Positions 51,490 through 61,942 are shown, counted from the stretch's first letter. The stretch: DNA of 64,000 nucleotides from Sphingobacterium arenae (GCF_014692505.1 NZ_JACNYK010000005.1:186001-250000), one strand, 5' to 3'. Numbers and translations are program-made. The notes: a model not told the origin generated them from the sequence alone.

Positions 51490-52008
51490 ATGAGAAAAGA
51501 AGAAAAACAAGCAATTGTTCAAGCTTTGGCCGAACAGATTAAATCTTACGGTAATTTCTATATTACTGACACTGCTGATTTAACTGTGGAGAAAGTAAAT
51601 AACATTCGCCGTAAGGGTTATGAGCAAGGTATAGCAATTCAGGTTGCTAAAAACTCCTTGATCGAGAAGGCTCTTACAGAAGCGGGAATTGATTCGGAAG
51701 AATTGCGTAGTGTACTTAAAGGTGCTTCTACGTTGATGTTCTCTGAAACAGGAAATGCGCCAGCAAAATTGATCAAACAATTACGTAAGGAAGGTGATAA
51801 GCCCGTTTTAAAAGCGGCTTACATCCAAGAAACGGCTTTTGTTGGTGATGATCAATTGAATGCTTTAGTTTCTCTTAAATCTAAGGAAGAACTTATTGCA
51901 GACGTTATCGCATTGCTTCAATCTCCTGCGAAAAATGTTATTTCTGCACTTCAATCAGGTGGAAATACAATTTCAGGTTTGGTAAAAGCTTTAGAAGAAA
52001 GAGGTTAA
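51490..52008 (+). CDS. rplJ: 50S ribosomal protein L10
   Basis: A 172-residue stalk base protein. It begins MRKEEKQAIVQALAEQIKSYG; its C-terminal helix binds L7/L12 dimers. The start is only 2 bp after the rplA stop, so there is no room for the separate L10 leader seen in many bacteria. A small hairpin (52008-52020) overlaps its stop, before rplL. Confidence 0.97.
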   Translation: MRKEEKQAIVQALAEQIKSYGNFYITDTADLTVEKVNNIRRKGYEQGIAIQVAKNSLIEKALTEAGIDSEELRSVLKGASTLMFSETGNAPAKLIKQLRKEGDKPVLKAAYIQETAFVGDDQLNALVSLKSKEELIADVIALLQSPAKNVISALQSGGNTISGLVKALEERG

Positions 52009-52083
52009 CGAGCACCTCGTAAGAAACGTTCGTGTATTTTTATTAACAATCTTTATTAAGTACATTCAAAAATTCAAAATAAA

Positions 52084-52461
52084 ATGGCAGATTTAAAACA
52101 ACTTGCTGAACAGTTGGTTAACTTAACAGTAAAAGAAGTTAAAGAGTTAGCTGATATCTTAAAAGACGAGTACGGTATCGAACCTGCTGCTGCAGCTGTT
52201 GCAGTTGCTGGACCTGCTGCTGGTGGCGAAGCTGCTGCTGCTGAAGAGAAAACTTCATTTGACGTGATCTTGAAAGAAGCTGGTGGCCAGAAATTAGCAG
52301 TAGTTAAATTGGTTAAAGACTTAGCTGGTTTAGGCTTGAAAGAAGCTAAAGATTTAGTAGACGGTGCTCCTAAGGAATTGAAAACTGGTGTTTCAAAAGA
52401 CGAAGCTGAAGCGTTGAAAAAACAATTAGAAGAAGCTGGAGCTGTTGTTGAGGTCAAGTAA
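52084..52461 (+). CDS. rplL: 50S ribosomal protein L7/L12
   Basis: A 125-residue stalk protein. The N-terminal dimerisation segment is LKQLAEQLVNLTVKEVKELADIL. An Ala-rich hinge follows (~35-60, the GCTGCT repeats in the DNA). The C-terminal factor-binding domain contains FDVILKEAGGQKLAVVKLVKDL and GLGLKEAKDLVDGAPK. Confidence 0.98.
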   Translation: MADLKQLAEQLVNLTVKEVKELADILKDEYGIEPAAAAVAVAGPAAGGEAAAAEEKTSFDVILKEAGGQKLAVVKLVKDLAGLGLKEAKDLVDGAPKELKTGVSKDEAEALKKQLEEAGAVVEVK

Positions 52462-52490
52462 TCTCACCATAGAAACGCACCTTAACGGTT

Positions 52491-52520
52491 TAGACTCTGG
52501 CAACATACTGCTAGAGTCTA
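52491..52520 (+). promoter_or_regulatory. Strong hairpin in the rplL-rpoB gap
   Basis: TAGACTCTGGCA (52491-52502) pairs with TGCTAGAGTCTA (52509-52520): 12 bp with one G-U and a 6-nt loop. The U-tract after it is poor. Its place matches that of the attenuator and RNase III processing site between rplL and rpoB in enterobacteria. Confidence 0.6.
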
Positions 52521-52624
52521 TTCCTGTTTATATTATTACGTGTACCAAATGGATGCTGACATTTGGTGAAAACATGATTACAGCATAATTGGCTCAGTTT
52601 TTTTAAACTAAAATACTTATTCCC

Positions 52625-55600
52625 TTGGCAAACAATAATATTCAAAAAGAAAGAGTAAATTTTGCTATAAGTAAGAAGGTTATTGATTATCCCGATTTCT
52701 TAAATGTGCAATTGCAATCTTTCATGGAGTTTTTTCAACTGGAAACTACTTCTGACAACCGCCATCAGGAAGGGCTGTTCAAGGTTTTCTCGGAAAACTT
52801 CCCTATTTCTGATTCAAGAAACATCTTTGTACTGGAGTTTTTGGATTATTTTATCGATCCGCCTCGTTATGATATACAGGAATGTATTGAGCGTGGGTTG
52901 ACCTATAGTGTTCCGCTCAAGGCAAAATTGAAGTTATCTTGTAATGATGAGGAGCATGAGGATTTCGAAACTATTGTACAGGATGTATATTTGGGAACGA
53001 TTCCTTATATGACGCCAAAAGGTACCTTTGTTATCAATGGTGCTGAACGTGTCATCGTCTCCCAGTTGCACCGTTCTCCTGGTGTGTTTTTTGGTCAGAG
53101 TAGACACACAAATGGTACGAAACTTTATTCGGCAAGGGTAATTCCTTTTAAAGGTTCTTGGATCGAGTTTGCGACGGACGTGAATAACGTCATGTACGCG
53201 TATATCGATCGTAAGAAAAAATTCCCGGTTACTACTTTATTGCGTGCGATTGGTTACGATTCAGATAAAGATATCTTAGAGTTATTTGATCTTGCAGATG
53301 AGGTTAAGGTAAGTAAATCGGGTCTTAAAAAATATGTTGGTCGTCGATTGGCCGCCAGGGTATTGAAAAAATGGATCGAAGACTTTGTTGACGAGGATAC
53401 AGGTGAGGTCGTGTCTATCGATCGTAATGAGATTATCTTAGAACGTGAAACTGTTTTAGAGGAAGACCACATTGAAATGATCATCGACGCCGGGGTAAAA
53501 TCTATTATCTTGGCTAAGGAAGATGGTGCGAACAATGCGGACTACTCCATTATATATAATACTTTACAGAAAGATACCTCAAACTCTGAAAAAGAGGCTG
53601 TAGAACACATCTATCGTCAGTTGCGTAACGCGGAACCACCAGATGAGGAAACAGCGCGTGGTATTATCGATCGTTTGTTCTTTTCGGATAAACGCTATGA
53701 CTTGGGTGATGTGGGACGTTACCGCATCAACCGCAAGTTGAAATTGGATACGGCCGACGATACGAAAGTATTGACGCGCGAAGATATTATCGCCATTGTA
53801 AAGTATCTCATTAATTTGATTAACTCCAAGGCAGAAGTGGATGATATCGACCACTTATCCAATCGTCGTGTACGTACGGTAGGTGAGCAGTTGTATGCGC
53901 AATTTGGAGTCGGTCTTTCGCGTATGGCACGTACCATCCGCGAACGCATGAATATCCGGGACAACGAGGTATTCACACCAACGGATTTGATTAATGCACG
54001 TACATTGTCGTCCGTGATCAATTCGTTCTTCGGAACGAACCAGTTGTCGCAATTTATGGATCAAACTAACCCATTGGCCGAGATTACGCACAAGCGTCGT
54101 TTATCAGCCTTAGGGCCGGGGGGGCTTTCACGCGAGCGCGCAGGCTTTGAAGTACGTGACGTTCACTATACGCACTATGGTCGTTTATGTACTATTGAGA
54201 CACCTGAGGGACCAAATATTGGTTTGATTTCTTCTTTAGCGGTACACGCTAAAATCAATAATCTTGGTTTTATCGAAACGCCTTATCGTCAGGTAAGAGA
54301 CGGTAAAGTCGTTGTTGATGAACCTGTGGTGTACCTGTCTGCGGAGGATGAAGATGATAAGACAATTGCGCAGGCTAATGCGCAATATGATGATAAGGGT
54401 AACTTTGAAGATCCGAAAGTAAAGGCAAGATATGAAGGTGACTTCCCGATTATCGAGCCGGAGAAATTGGATTATATGGATGTTGCGCCAAACCAGATTA
54501 CCTCGATTGCGGCGTCGTTGATTCCGTTTCTAGAACATGACGATGCCAACCGGGCGTTGATGGGATCGAATATGCAACGTCAAGCTGTTCCTTTATTGAA
54601 ACCACAAGCTCCTATTGTGGGTACAGGATTGGAAGCTCGTGTGGCCTCCGATTCCCGTACATTGATCAATGCAGAAGGTGAAGGTGTGGTAGAGTATGTG
54701 GACGCAAACGAGATTAAAATTCGTTATGAGCGTACCGATGATGACCGTTTGGTTTCGTTTGATAACGATGTGAAAACATATACACTCACGAAGTTTAAGA
54801 AAACCAACCAGAATACCTGTATCAACTTGAAACCAATCGTTACGAAAGGTCAGAAGGTAACCAAAGGGCAGGTATTATGTGAAGGTTATGCGACAGAAAA
54901 CGGTGAGTTGGCGCTAGGTCGTAACTTGAAAGTGGCTTTCATGCCTTGGCAAGGATATAACTTTGAGGATGCGATCGTAATTTCTGAACGTGTGGTTTCG
55001 CAAGACTTATTCACATCCTTGCATATTGAGGAGTTTGAACTGGAAGTGCGCGATACGAAACGTGGGGAGGAAGAATTGACATCCGATATTCCGAACGTTT
55101 CGGAAGAAGCAACTAAAGATTTAGATGAGAATGGTATTATCCGTGTCGGCGCCGAGGTGAACGGAGGTGATATATTGATAGGTAAGATCACACCTAAAGG
55201 TGAATCCGATCCGTCACCGGAAGAGAAATTACTTCGCGCTATCTTTGGAGATAAAGCGGGTGATGTAAAAGATGCTTCATTGAAAGCGTCACCGTCTCTG
55301 AAAGGTGTTGTTATCGATACGAAGCTATTCTCCCGTGCGAAAAAAATGTCTAAAGATGTAGAAAGAAAAGCTTTAGATAAATTGGAAGTCGGACACGATA
55401 AAGCGGTGAAGGTATTGAAAGACCGTTTAGTGGAGAAACTCTTTACTGTCGTGAACGGTAAAACTAGTCAGGGGGTATATAATGTGTATAGAGAACTGCT
55501 TGTACCGAAAGGTGCTAAATTCACACAGAAAATCCTGATGGATTTGGACTATGCACACATCAATCCCACCGGCTGGACGACCGATGAAGATAAGAACGAG

Positions 55601-56434
55601 TTGATTAAGTTAGCCCTTCATTTCTATAATATTAAAATTAACGAAGAGCTGGGTGCGTTTAAAAGAGAGAAGTTTGCTATTTCCGTCGGAGACGAACTCC
55701 CATCGGGTATCGTTCAGATGGCGAAAGTGTACGTGGCTAAGAAACGTAAGCTGAAAGTAGGAGATAAGATGGCGGGACGTCACGGTAACAAAGGTATCGT
55801 TGCCCGTATCGTTCGTGATGAAGATATGCCGTTCTTGGAAGATGGTACACCCGTAGACATCGTGTTGAACCCATTAGGGGTACCGTCGCGGATGAACTTA
55901 GGACAGATTTACGAAACTGTTTTGGGATGGGCAGGTCAGAAGCTTGGAACCAAATTTGCAACGCCAATCTTTGACGGAGCAGAAATGGATGAGGTGGAAG
56001 AGTGGATCGCTAAGGCCGGTTTACCGATGTCTGGTAGAACATACCTATACAATGGTCTAACAGGTGAGCGTTTTGACCAACCGACTACAGTAGGTGTTAT
56101 TTACATGTTGAAATTAGGTCATATGGTGGATGATAAAATGCACGCGCGTTCTATCGGACCGTACTCGCTGATTACACAACAGCCACTGGGTGGTAAAGCA
56201 CAATTTGGTGGTCAGCGTTTCGGTGAGATGGAGGTATGGGCATTGGAAGCATTTGGTGCATCAAATATCTTACAGGAGATCTTAACTGTGAAATCAGATG
56301 ATGTTGTCGGTCGTGCGAAAACCTACGAAGCTATCGTTAAAGGGAATAACCTACCAACTCCATCTGTACCGGAATCGTTCAATGTACTGGTACATGAGCT
56401 ACGCGGTTTAGGATTAGATATCACATTAGATTAA
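52625..56434 (+). CDS. rpoB: RNA polymerase beta subunit
   Basis: A 1269-residue catalytic subunit. The N-terminal lobe is DYPDFLNVQLQSFMEFF. The rifampicin region includes FFGTNQLSQFMDQTNPLAEITHKRRLSALGPGGL with unaltered sensitive-type residues. The catalytic parts are GRNLKVAFMPWQGYNFEDAIVISE and GRHGNKGIV, and the C-terminus is GGKAQFGGQRFGEMEVWALEAFGA. The start must be the TTG at 52625: no in-frame ATG or GTG lies nearby upstream, and the next Met is at residue 34, within the conserved domain. Confidence 0.99.
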   Translation: MANNNIQKERVNFAISKKVIDYPDFLNVQLQSFMEFFQLETTSDNRHQEGLFKVFSENFPISDSRNIFVLEFLDYFIDPPRYDIQECIERGLTYSVPLKAKLKLSCNDEEHEDFETIVQDVYLGTIPYMTPKGTFVINGAERVIVSQLHRSPGVFFGQSRHTNGTKLYSARVIPFKGSWIEFATDVNNVMYAYIDRKKKFPVTTLLRAIGYDSDKDILELFDLADEVKVSKSGLKKYVGRRLAARVLKKWIEDFVDEDTGEVVSIDRNEIILERETVLEEDHIEMIIDAGVKSIILAKEDGANNADYSIIYNTLQKDTSNSEKEAVEHIYRQLRNAEPPDEETARGIIDRLFFSDKRYDLGDVGRYRINRKLKLDTADDTKVLTREDIIAIVKYLINLINSKAEVDDIDHLSNRRVRTVGEQLYAQFGVGLSRMARTIRERMNIRDNEVFTPTDLINARTLSSVINSFFGTNQLSQFMDQTNPLAEITHKRRLSALGPGGLSRERAGFEVRDVHYTHYGRLCTIETPEGPNIGLISSLAVHAKINNLGFIETPYRQVRDGKVVVDEPVVYLSAEDEDDKTIAQANAQYDDKGNFEDPKVKARYEGDFPIIEPEKLDYMDVAPNQITSIAASLIPFLEHDDANRALMGSNMQRQAVPLLKPQAPIVGTGLEARVASDSRTLINAEGEGVVEYVDANEIKIRYERTDDDRLVSFDNDVKTYTLTKFKKTNQNTCINLKPIVTKGQKVTKGQVLCEGYATENGELALGRNLKVAFMPWQGYNFEDAIVISERVVSQDLFTSLHIEEFELEVRDTKRGEEELTSDIPNVSEEATKDLDENGIIRVGAEVNGGDILIGKITPKGESDPSPEEKLLRAIFGDKAGDVKDASLKASPSLKGVVIDTKLFSRAKKMSKDVERKALDKLEVGHDKAVKVLKDRLVEKLFTVVNGKTSQGVYNVYRELLVPKGAKFTQKILMDLDYAHINPTGWTTDEDKNELIKLALHFYNIKINEELGAFKREKFAISVGDELPSGIVQMAKVYVAKKRKLKVGDKMAGRHGNKGIVARIVRDEDMPFLEDGTPVDIVLNPLGVPSRMNLGQIYETVLGWAGQKLGTKFATPIFDGAEMDEVEEWIAKAGLPMSGRTYLYNGLTGERFDQPTTVGVIYMLKLGHMVDDKMHARSIGPYSLITQQPLGGKAQFGGQRFGEMEVWALEAFGASNILQEILTVKSDDVVGRAKTYEAIVKGNNLPTPSVPESFNVLVHELRGLGLDITLD

Positions 56435-56465
56435 TCAAGCATACAGCTTTAACTTTTTATAAAGT

Positions 56466-59400
56466 ATGTCTTACAAAAAAGATAATAAAATTAAAAGTAA
56501 CTTCACATCGATTACGATCAGCTTGGCTTCTCCGGAAACGATCTTGGAGCGGTCTAGCGGAGAGGTTACAAAGCCAGAGACGATTAACTATCGTACGTAC
56601 AAACCTGAGCGTGATGGTTTATTCTGTGAGCGTATTTTTGGTCCGGTAAAGGACTACGAATGTCACTGTGGTAAATACAAACGTATTCGTTATAAGGGCA
56701 TCGTATGTGACCGTTGTGGTGTAGAAGTAACAGAGAAAAAAGTACGTCGTGAGCGTATGGGGCACATCAACTTGGTTGTACCTGTAGCACACATTTGGTA
56801 TTTCCGTTCCCTTCCTAATAAAATTGGTTATTTATTAGGTCTGCCAACCAAAAAGTTGGATATGATCATCTACTATGAAAGGTATGTGGTTATTCAGGCA
56901 GGTATCAAAGAAGATGATGGTATTTCCTATATGGATTTCTTGACGGAAGAAGAGTATTTAGATATTTTAGATACTTTACCAAAAGAGAATCAATATTTGG
57001 AGGATACCGATCCGCAGAAATTTATCGCCAAGATGGGAGCTGAGGCGATGGAAGAACTTTTGAAACGTATCAACTTAGATCAATTATCGTACGACTTACG
57101 TCACCAGGCAGCTAACGAAACTTCGCAACAACGTAAAAATGAAGCATTGAAACGTCTTCATGTTGTGGAAGCTTTCCGTGGTGCAAATACCCGGATCGAA
57201 AACCGTCCGGAATGGATGATTGTAAAAATTGTGCCGATTATTCCACCGGAATTACGTCCATTGGTACCATTGGATGGCGGTCGTTTTGCAACATCCGATT
57301 TGAACGATTTATACCGTCGCGTGATTATCCGCAACAACCGTCTAAAACGTTTGATCGAGATCAAAGCTCCTGAGGTTATTTTACGTAACGAAAAACGGAT
57401 GTTGCAGGAAGCTGTGGACTCTTTATTCGATAACTCGCGTAAAGTCAATGCGGTGAAAACCGAAGGTAACCGTGCATTGAAATCTTTGTCTGATATTTTA
57501 AAGGGTAAGCAAGGTCGTTTTCGTCAGAACCTGTTGGGTAAACGTGTTGACTACTCGGCTCGTTCGGTAATCGTCGTAGGCCCAAATCTGAAATTACACG
57601 AATGTGGTCTGCCTAAAGATATGGCTGCGGAGCTTTATAAGCCATTCATCATTCGCAAGATGATTGAAAGAGGTATTGTAAAGACGGTTAAATCGGCAAA
57701 GAAAATCGTTGATCGGAAGGATCCGGTGGTATGGGATATCCTGGAAAATGTATTGAAAGGACACCCTGTATTACTCAACCGTGCTCCGACGCTTCACCGT
57801 TTGGGTATCCAAGCTTTTCAACCTACGTTGGTAGAGGGTAAAGCCATTCAATTACACCCGTTGGTGTGTACCGCATTCAACGCGGATTTTGACGGTGACC
57901 AAATGGCTGTTCACTTACCTTTAGGTAATGCTGCTATCTTGGAAGCCCAAATCTTAATGTTGGCTTCACATAACATCCTTAACCCGGCGAATGGTTCTCC
58001 TGTAACAGTACCGTCTCAGGACATGGTATTGGGACTTTATTATATTACAAAGGGACGTAAATCTACGAAGGATCATATAGTACGAGGGGAAGGGATGACA
58101 TTTTATTCTCCCGAAGAGGTTATTATTGCCTTGAACGAGAATAAAATTGATTTGCACGCTTTTATTAAGGTAAAAACAAAAAATAGAAATAGAGAAGGGC
58201 AGATCTCCGAAGGTATTATCGAAACTACCGTTGGTCGGGTTATCTTTAACCAGATCGTACCCGATGAGATGGGCTATGTCAACGAGTTATTGACCAAGAA
58301 ATCTTTACGTAATATTATTGGAGATATTGTGAAGAGTACGGGTATGGGCCGTGCAGCACAGTTCTTGGATGATATGAAGGAGTTAGGTTTCCAAACGGCT
58401 TTCAAAGGTGGTTTGTCATTCAACTTGCAAGACTTGAATATTCCGGCTGCTAAAGCTGATTTGATTGAACAAGCGACAAATGAGGTTGACGAAGTAATGA
58501 ATAACTATAACATGGGGTTCATTACGAATAACGAACGTTATAATCAGATTATTGACATTTGGACGCGTATCAATAATAGGTTGACGGCATACGTGATGGA
58601 TATCCTTTCGAACGACAACCAAGGATTCAACTCGGTTTATATGATGTTGGATTCGGGTGCTCGTGGTTCCAAAGAACAGATCCGTCAGTTGTGTGGTATG
58701 CGTGGTTTGATGGCAAAACCACAGAAATCGGGTACTTCAGGGGGAGAGATTATTGAAAACCCGATTCTGTCGAATTTCAAGGAAGGTTTATCGGTATTGG
58801 AGTACTTTATTTCTACCCACGGTGCACGTAAAGGTCTTGCCGATACGGCGTTGAAAACGGCTGATGCGGGATACTTAACTCGTCGTCTGCACGACGTTGC
58901 GCAAGATATGATCGTCGTGGAAGAAGATTGTAATACATTACGTGGTCTATACAAAACAGCACTTAAAGAAAATGATGATATTGTAGAGCCATTATACGAT
59001 CGTATCCTAGGGCGTACACCGCTAAATGACGTTTACCATCCGGAAACAGGAGAATTGCTAGTTGCTGCAAACGAAGATATTACAGAGGAAGTTGCAACAG
59101 CGATAGAAGAGGCAGGTATAGAGGGTATTGAAATCCGTTCGGTACTGACATGTGAAGCAAAACGTGGTGTTTGTACAGCTTGTTATGGACGTAACCTCGC
59201 ATCGGGTAAGCGTGTTCAAATGGGCGAGGCCGTTGGTGTTATTGCGGCACAGTCTGTGGGTGAACCAGGTACCCAGTTGACACTACGTACATTCCACGTG
59301 GGGGGTACGGCGTCGAATATCGCGGCAGAATCTAGTATTGTTGCAAAATACGACGGCAAGATAGAATTTGAAAATGTTCGTTCTGTAGCCAAAGAAGGCG

Positions 59401-60743
59401 AGGAAGGACCATATCAAATAGCAATCGGTCGTTCGGGAGAACTTCGCATTGTAAGCGAAGATAGAAAAGTACTATACACCCAGATTATTCCTTACGGTGC
59501 TAATGTATACGTGAATGAAGGTGATAAGGTAGAAAAAGGTAGGGTATTGGCAGACTGGGATCCATATAACGCTGTAATCATCTCTGAATTTCCAGGTAAG
59601 ATTGAATTCGAAGCTATTATTGAAGGGGTTACTTTCCGTGATGAGTCGGATGAACAAACCGGACACAAAGAGAAGGTCATTATCGAGACACGGGATAAAA
59701 CGAAAAACCCGACGATCAAGATCGCGGATTTGACTGGTGATACGTTACGTTCATACAACATTCCAGTAGGAGCGCACGTCTCTGTTCAAGATGGACAAAA
59801 AATAAAAGAAGGGACGATCTTAGCAAAGATCCCGCGTGCGACAGGTAAGACACGTGATATCACGGGAGGTCTTCCTCGTGTAACCGAATTGTTTGAAGCA
59901 CGTAATCCGTCGAACCCGGCTGTTGTTACGGAAATTGATGGTGTTGTTACATTGGGCGGTGTAAAACGTGGTAACCGCGAGATTTCGATTGAATCCAGAG
60001 ATGGACAGATCAAGAAATACTTGGTTCCGCTTTCTAAACACATTCTAGTTCAGGATAATGACTTTGTAAAAGCAGGTATGCCATTGTCAGATGGTTCTAT
60101 CTCTCCGGCGGATATTCTTTCTATCAAAGGTCCTGCGGCTGTTCAAGAATATATCGTGAATGGTATCCAAGAAGTTTACCGCTTACAAGGGGTGAAAATC
60201 AACGATAAGCACTTCGAGACTATCGTTCATCAAATGATGCAGAAAGTGAATATTGAAGATCCGGGCGATACCCGCTTCTTGGAAAAAGAGGCCGCTAACA
60301 AATGGGACTTCATGGAAGAAAACGATTCGTTGTTTGATAAGAAAGTTGTCGTGGATGCGGGAGATTCGAAAGAGTTGAAAGCTGGTCAAATTGTAACGAT
60401 GCGTAGACTTCGTGAAGAGAACTCTATCTTACGTCGTCAAGATTTGAAAACAGTGGAAATTCGCGATGCTATTCCAGCAACTTCAAGTCCTTTATTGCAG
60501 GGGATTACCCGTGCATCATTGGGTACGAAATCGTTCATCTCGGCGGCATCGTTCCAAGAGACGACAAAAGTCTTGAACGAGGCTGCTATTGCAGGTAAAC
60601 GTGACGATTTGTTAGGTTTGAAGGAAAACGTCATTGTAGGTCACTTGATTCCATCAGGAACGGGTTTACGCGAGTACAGCAATATTATTGTTGGTTCGCG
60701 TGAGGAATATGATCAGTTACTAGCTTCGAAAGAAGAGGATTAG
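56466..60743 (+). CDS. rpoC: RNA polymerase beta' subunit
   Basis: A 1425-residue catalytic subunit. The zinc-binding CHCGKYKRIRYKGIVCDRCG sits at ~60-85, the active-site NADFDGD at ~470, the bridge helix and trigger loop near GSRGSKEQIRQL..., and a second Cys cluster at CEAKRGVCTACYGR. The C-terminal FQETTKVLNEAAIAGKRDDL is conserved. It begins 31 bp after rpoB and ends the operon at a terminator. Confidence 0.99.
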   Translation: MSYKKDNKIKSNFTSITISLASPETILERSSGEVTKPETINYRTYKPERDGLFCERIFGPVKDYECHCGKYKRIRYKGIVCDRCGVEVTEKKVRRERMGHINLVVPVAHIWYFRSLPNKIGYLLGLPTKKLDMIIYYERYVVIQAGIKEDDGISYMDFLTEEEYLDILDTLPKENQYLEDTDPQKFIAKMGAEAMEELLKRINLDQLSYDLRHQAANETSQQRKNEALKRLHVVEAFRGANTRIENRPEWMIVKIVPIIPPELRPLVPLDGGRFATSDLNDLYRRVIIRNNRLKRLIEIKAPEVILRNEKRMLQEAVDSLFDNSRKVNAVKTEGNRALKSLSDILKGKQGRFRQNLLGKRVDYSARSVIVVGPNLKLHECGLPKDMAAELYKPFIIRKMIERGIVKTVKSAKKIVDRKDPVVWDILENVLKGHPVLLNRAPTLHRLGIQAFQPTLVEGKAIQLHPLVCTAFNADFDGDQMAVHLPLGNAAILEAQILMLASHNILNPANGSPVTVPSQDMVLGLYYITKGRKSTKDHIVRGEGMTFYSPEEVIIALNENKIDLHAFIKVKTKNRNREGQISEGIIETTVGRVIFNQIVPDEMGYVNELLTKKSLRNIIGDIVKSTGMGRAAQFLDDMKELGFQTAFKGGLSFNLQDLNIPAAKADLIEQATNEVDEVMNNYNMGFITNNERYNQIIDIWTRINNRLTAYVMDILSNDNQGFNSVYMMLDSGARGSKEQIRQLCGMRGLMAKPQKSGTSGGEIIENPILSNFKEGLSVLEYFISTHGARKGLADTALKTADAGYLTRRLHDVAQDMIVVEEDCNTLRGLYKTALKENDDIVEPLYDRILGRTPLNDVYHPETGELLVAANEDITEEVATAIEEAGIEGIEIRSVLTCEAKRGVCTACYGRNLASGKRVQMGEAVGVIAAQSVGEPGTQLTLRTFHVGGTASNIAAESSIVAKYDGKIEFENVRSVAKEGEEGPYQIAIGRSGELRIVSEDRKVLYTQIIPYGANVYVNEGDKVEKGRVLADWDPYNAVIISEFPGKIEFEAIIEGVTFRDESDEQTGHKEKVIIETRDKTKNPTIKIADLTGDTLRSYNIPVGAHVSVQDGQKIKEGTILAKIPRATGKTRDITGGLPRVTELFEARNPSNPAVVTEIDGVVTLGGVKRGNREISIESRDGQIKKYLVPLSKHILVQDNDFVKAGMPLSDGSISPADILSIKGPAAVQEYIVNGIQEVYRLQGVKINDKHFETIVHQMMQKVNIEDPGDTRFLEKEAANKWDFMEENDSLFDKKVVVDAGDSKELKAGQIVTMRRLREENSILRRQDLKTVEIRDAIPATSSPLLQGITRASLGTKSFISAASFQETTKVLNEAAIAGKRDDLLGLKENVIVGHLIPSGTGLREYSNIIVGSREEYDQLLASKEED

Positions 60744-60760
60744 TTGGTCTACAACCAAAT

Positions 60761-60796
60761 AAAAAAGGGCAGCAATTAACTTTTGCTGCCTTTTTT
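60761..60796. terminator. Bidirectional intrinsic terminator after rpoC
   Basis: GGCAGCAA (60768-60775) pairs with TTGCTGCC (60783-60790), flanked by an A-run on the left and a T-run on the right. It serves both rpoC and the convergent sugar-kinase gene. Confidence 0.88.
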
Positions 60797-60814
60797 ATTA
60801 TCTTATTTTTCCGT

Positions 60815-61807
60815 TTAATTTATCTTTCCGTTGCCAAAATCTCCTTTGACAAATAGCTTTTGAAATCCTGCGCCCGTTGCTGTATCAATAATATCCTGTG
60901 CAGACATATTTTTGACCAAGCCGTGGATGTATCCTGCCATAAATGCATCTCCACTTCCGATGCGATCAATGACTTCGTTAGTTTCCATAACCTCCGAGTT
61001 GACATTTTCTGTAGGCGTATGATATGTTCCATAAAACAGGTTGTGATTTGGGCTATCCATAAAGCGGAACGTGTAAGCCACGTGTTTACACTTGGGATAT
61101 TTTTCGAAAATTTCTTTAGCAGATTTCTGTGCAGCAGCAAGATATGTTTCTTGGAGTGTATCTCTATTTAAAGACTCGTCGACCGTGGTGCCAAGCATCT
61201 TGTTCGCAGCCCAGATATTCCCCATAACAACATCGCAATGAGCAACTAATTGGGGCATGATGTCTATCGGTTCTTGGCCATATTGCCATAATCGATTTCT
61301 ATAATTTAAGTCTACAGAAATGGTAATATTTCGGTTGGAAGCTTCTTGAAGCAAAACCCCTGTGAGGTCGGCCATCTTTTTGTTAAGGGCGGGCGTAAGG
61401 GCTGTCCAATGAAACCAGGAAACGCCTTCGAAGAACTTGTCTATATCCATATCTTCGATAGTTAACTGGCTGAAGCTAGAATATTTTCGATCATAAATAA
61501 CCTCGCCTTTAGAAAGGCCGTTGGCAGACATTAAGATATAAGTACCAAGTCGGTCGCCCGTACGGAGTGCCTTTTTGGTATGCACGCCTAAATCATTGAG
61601 AATTTCTACTATTTCATCGGATAGCGCATTTTGTGGTAAGGCACTGCAATACGCCACGCTGTCGCCCATTTGGGCCAACGATGCTGCCACGTTGGCTTCT
61701 GAGCCTCCTGGAAAAATCTCTAAACGATTGTTGTTTTTGTCGAAGAATGTGTTCCCGAGACTCTGTTGCCGAATCAATATCTCGCCAAAGGATAATATAA
61801 GGTCCAT
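60815..61807 (-). CDS. PfkB-family sugar kinase (2-keto-3-deoxygluconate kinase-like)
   Basis: A 330-residue cytosolic kinase of the ribokinase fold. N-terminal LSFGEILIRQ and PGGSEANVAASLAQMG (PfkB signature 1 region); phosphate-binding and catalytic segment DRIGSGDAFMAGYIHGL (signature 2, with the catalytic base in GSGD). The substrate-side motif ISVDLNYRNRLW is typical of 2-dehydro-3-deoxygluconate kinases. It would phosphorylate KDG to KDPG in uronate or Entner-Doudoroff catabolism. It is monocistronic, convergent with rpoC. Substrate assignment within PfkB is uncertain; fructokinase is the main alternative. Confidence 0.82.
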   Translation of the reverse strand: MDLILSFGEILIRQQSLGNTFFDKNNNRLEIFPGGSEANVAASLAQMGDSVAYCSALPQNALSDEIVEILNDLGVHTKKALRTGDRLGTYILMSANGLSKGEVIYDRKYSSFSQLTIEDMDIDKFFEGVSWFHWTALTPALNKKMADLTGVLLQEASNRNITISVDLNYRNRLWQYGQEPIDIMPQLVAHCDVVMGNIWAANKMLGTTVDESLNRDTLQETYLAAAQKSAKEIFEKYPKCKHVAYTFRFMDSPNHNLFYGTYHTPTENVNSEVMETNEVIDRIGSGDAFMAGYIHGLVKNMSAQDIIDTATGAGFQKLFVKGDFGNGKIN

Positions 61808-61942
61808 GAATAATTTATTTTGGTCGTTAAATTAGGGTTATTTTTTTAAACTTTATAGTGTTGTTTGCGAAATCGTTGCCATTCCTTGATTGTATAAGAG
61901 GGTACGCTGTCTGTGAAAATTCATAATTTCATAACATCATTT

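Noticed and set aside
52180..52250. GCTGCT microsatellite-like tract
   Set aside because: It encodes the normal Ala-rich hinge of L7/L12.
52074..52457. A 127-codon - strand frame
   Set aside because: Antisense shadow of rplL, created by its Ala- and Lys-rich codons.
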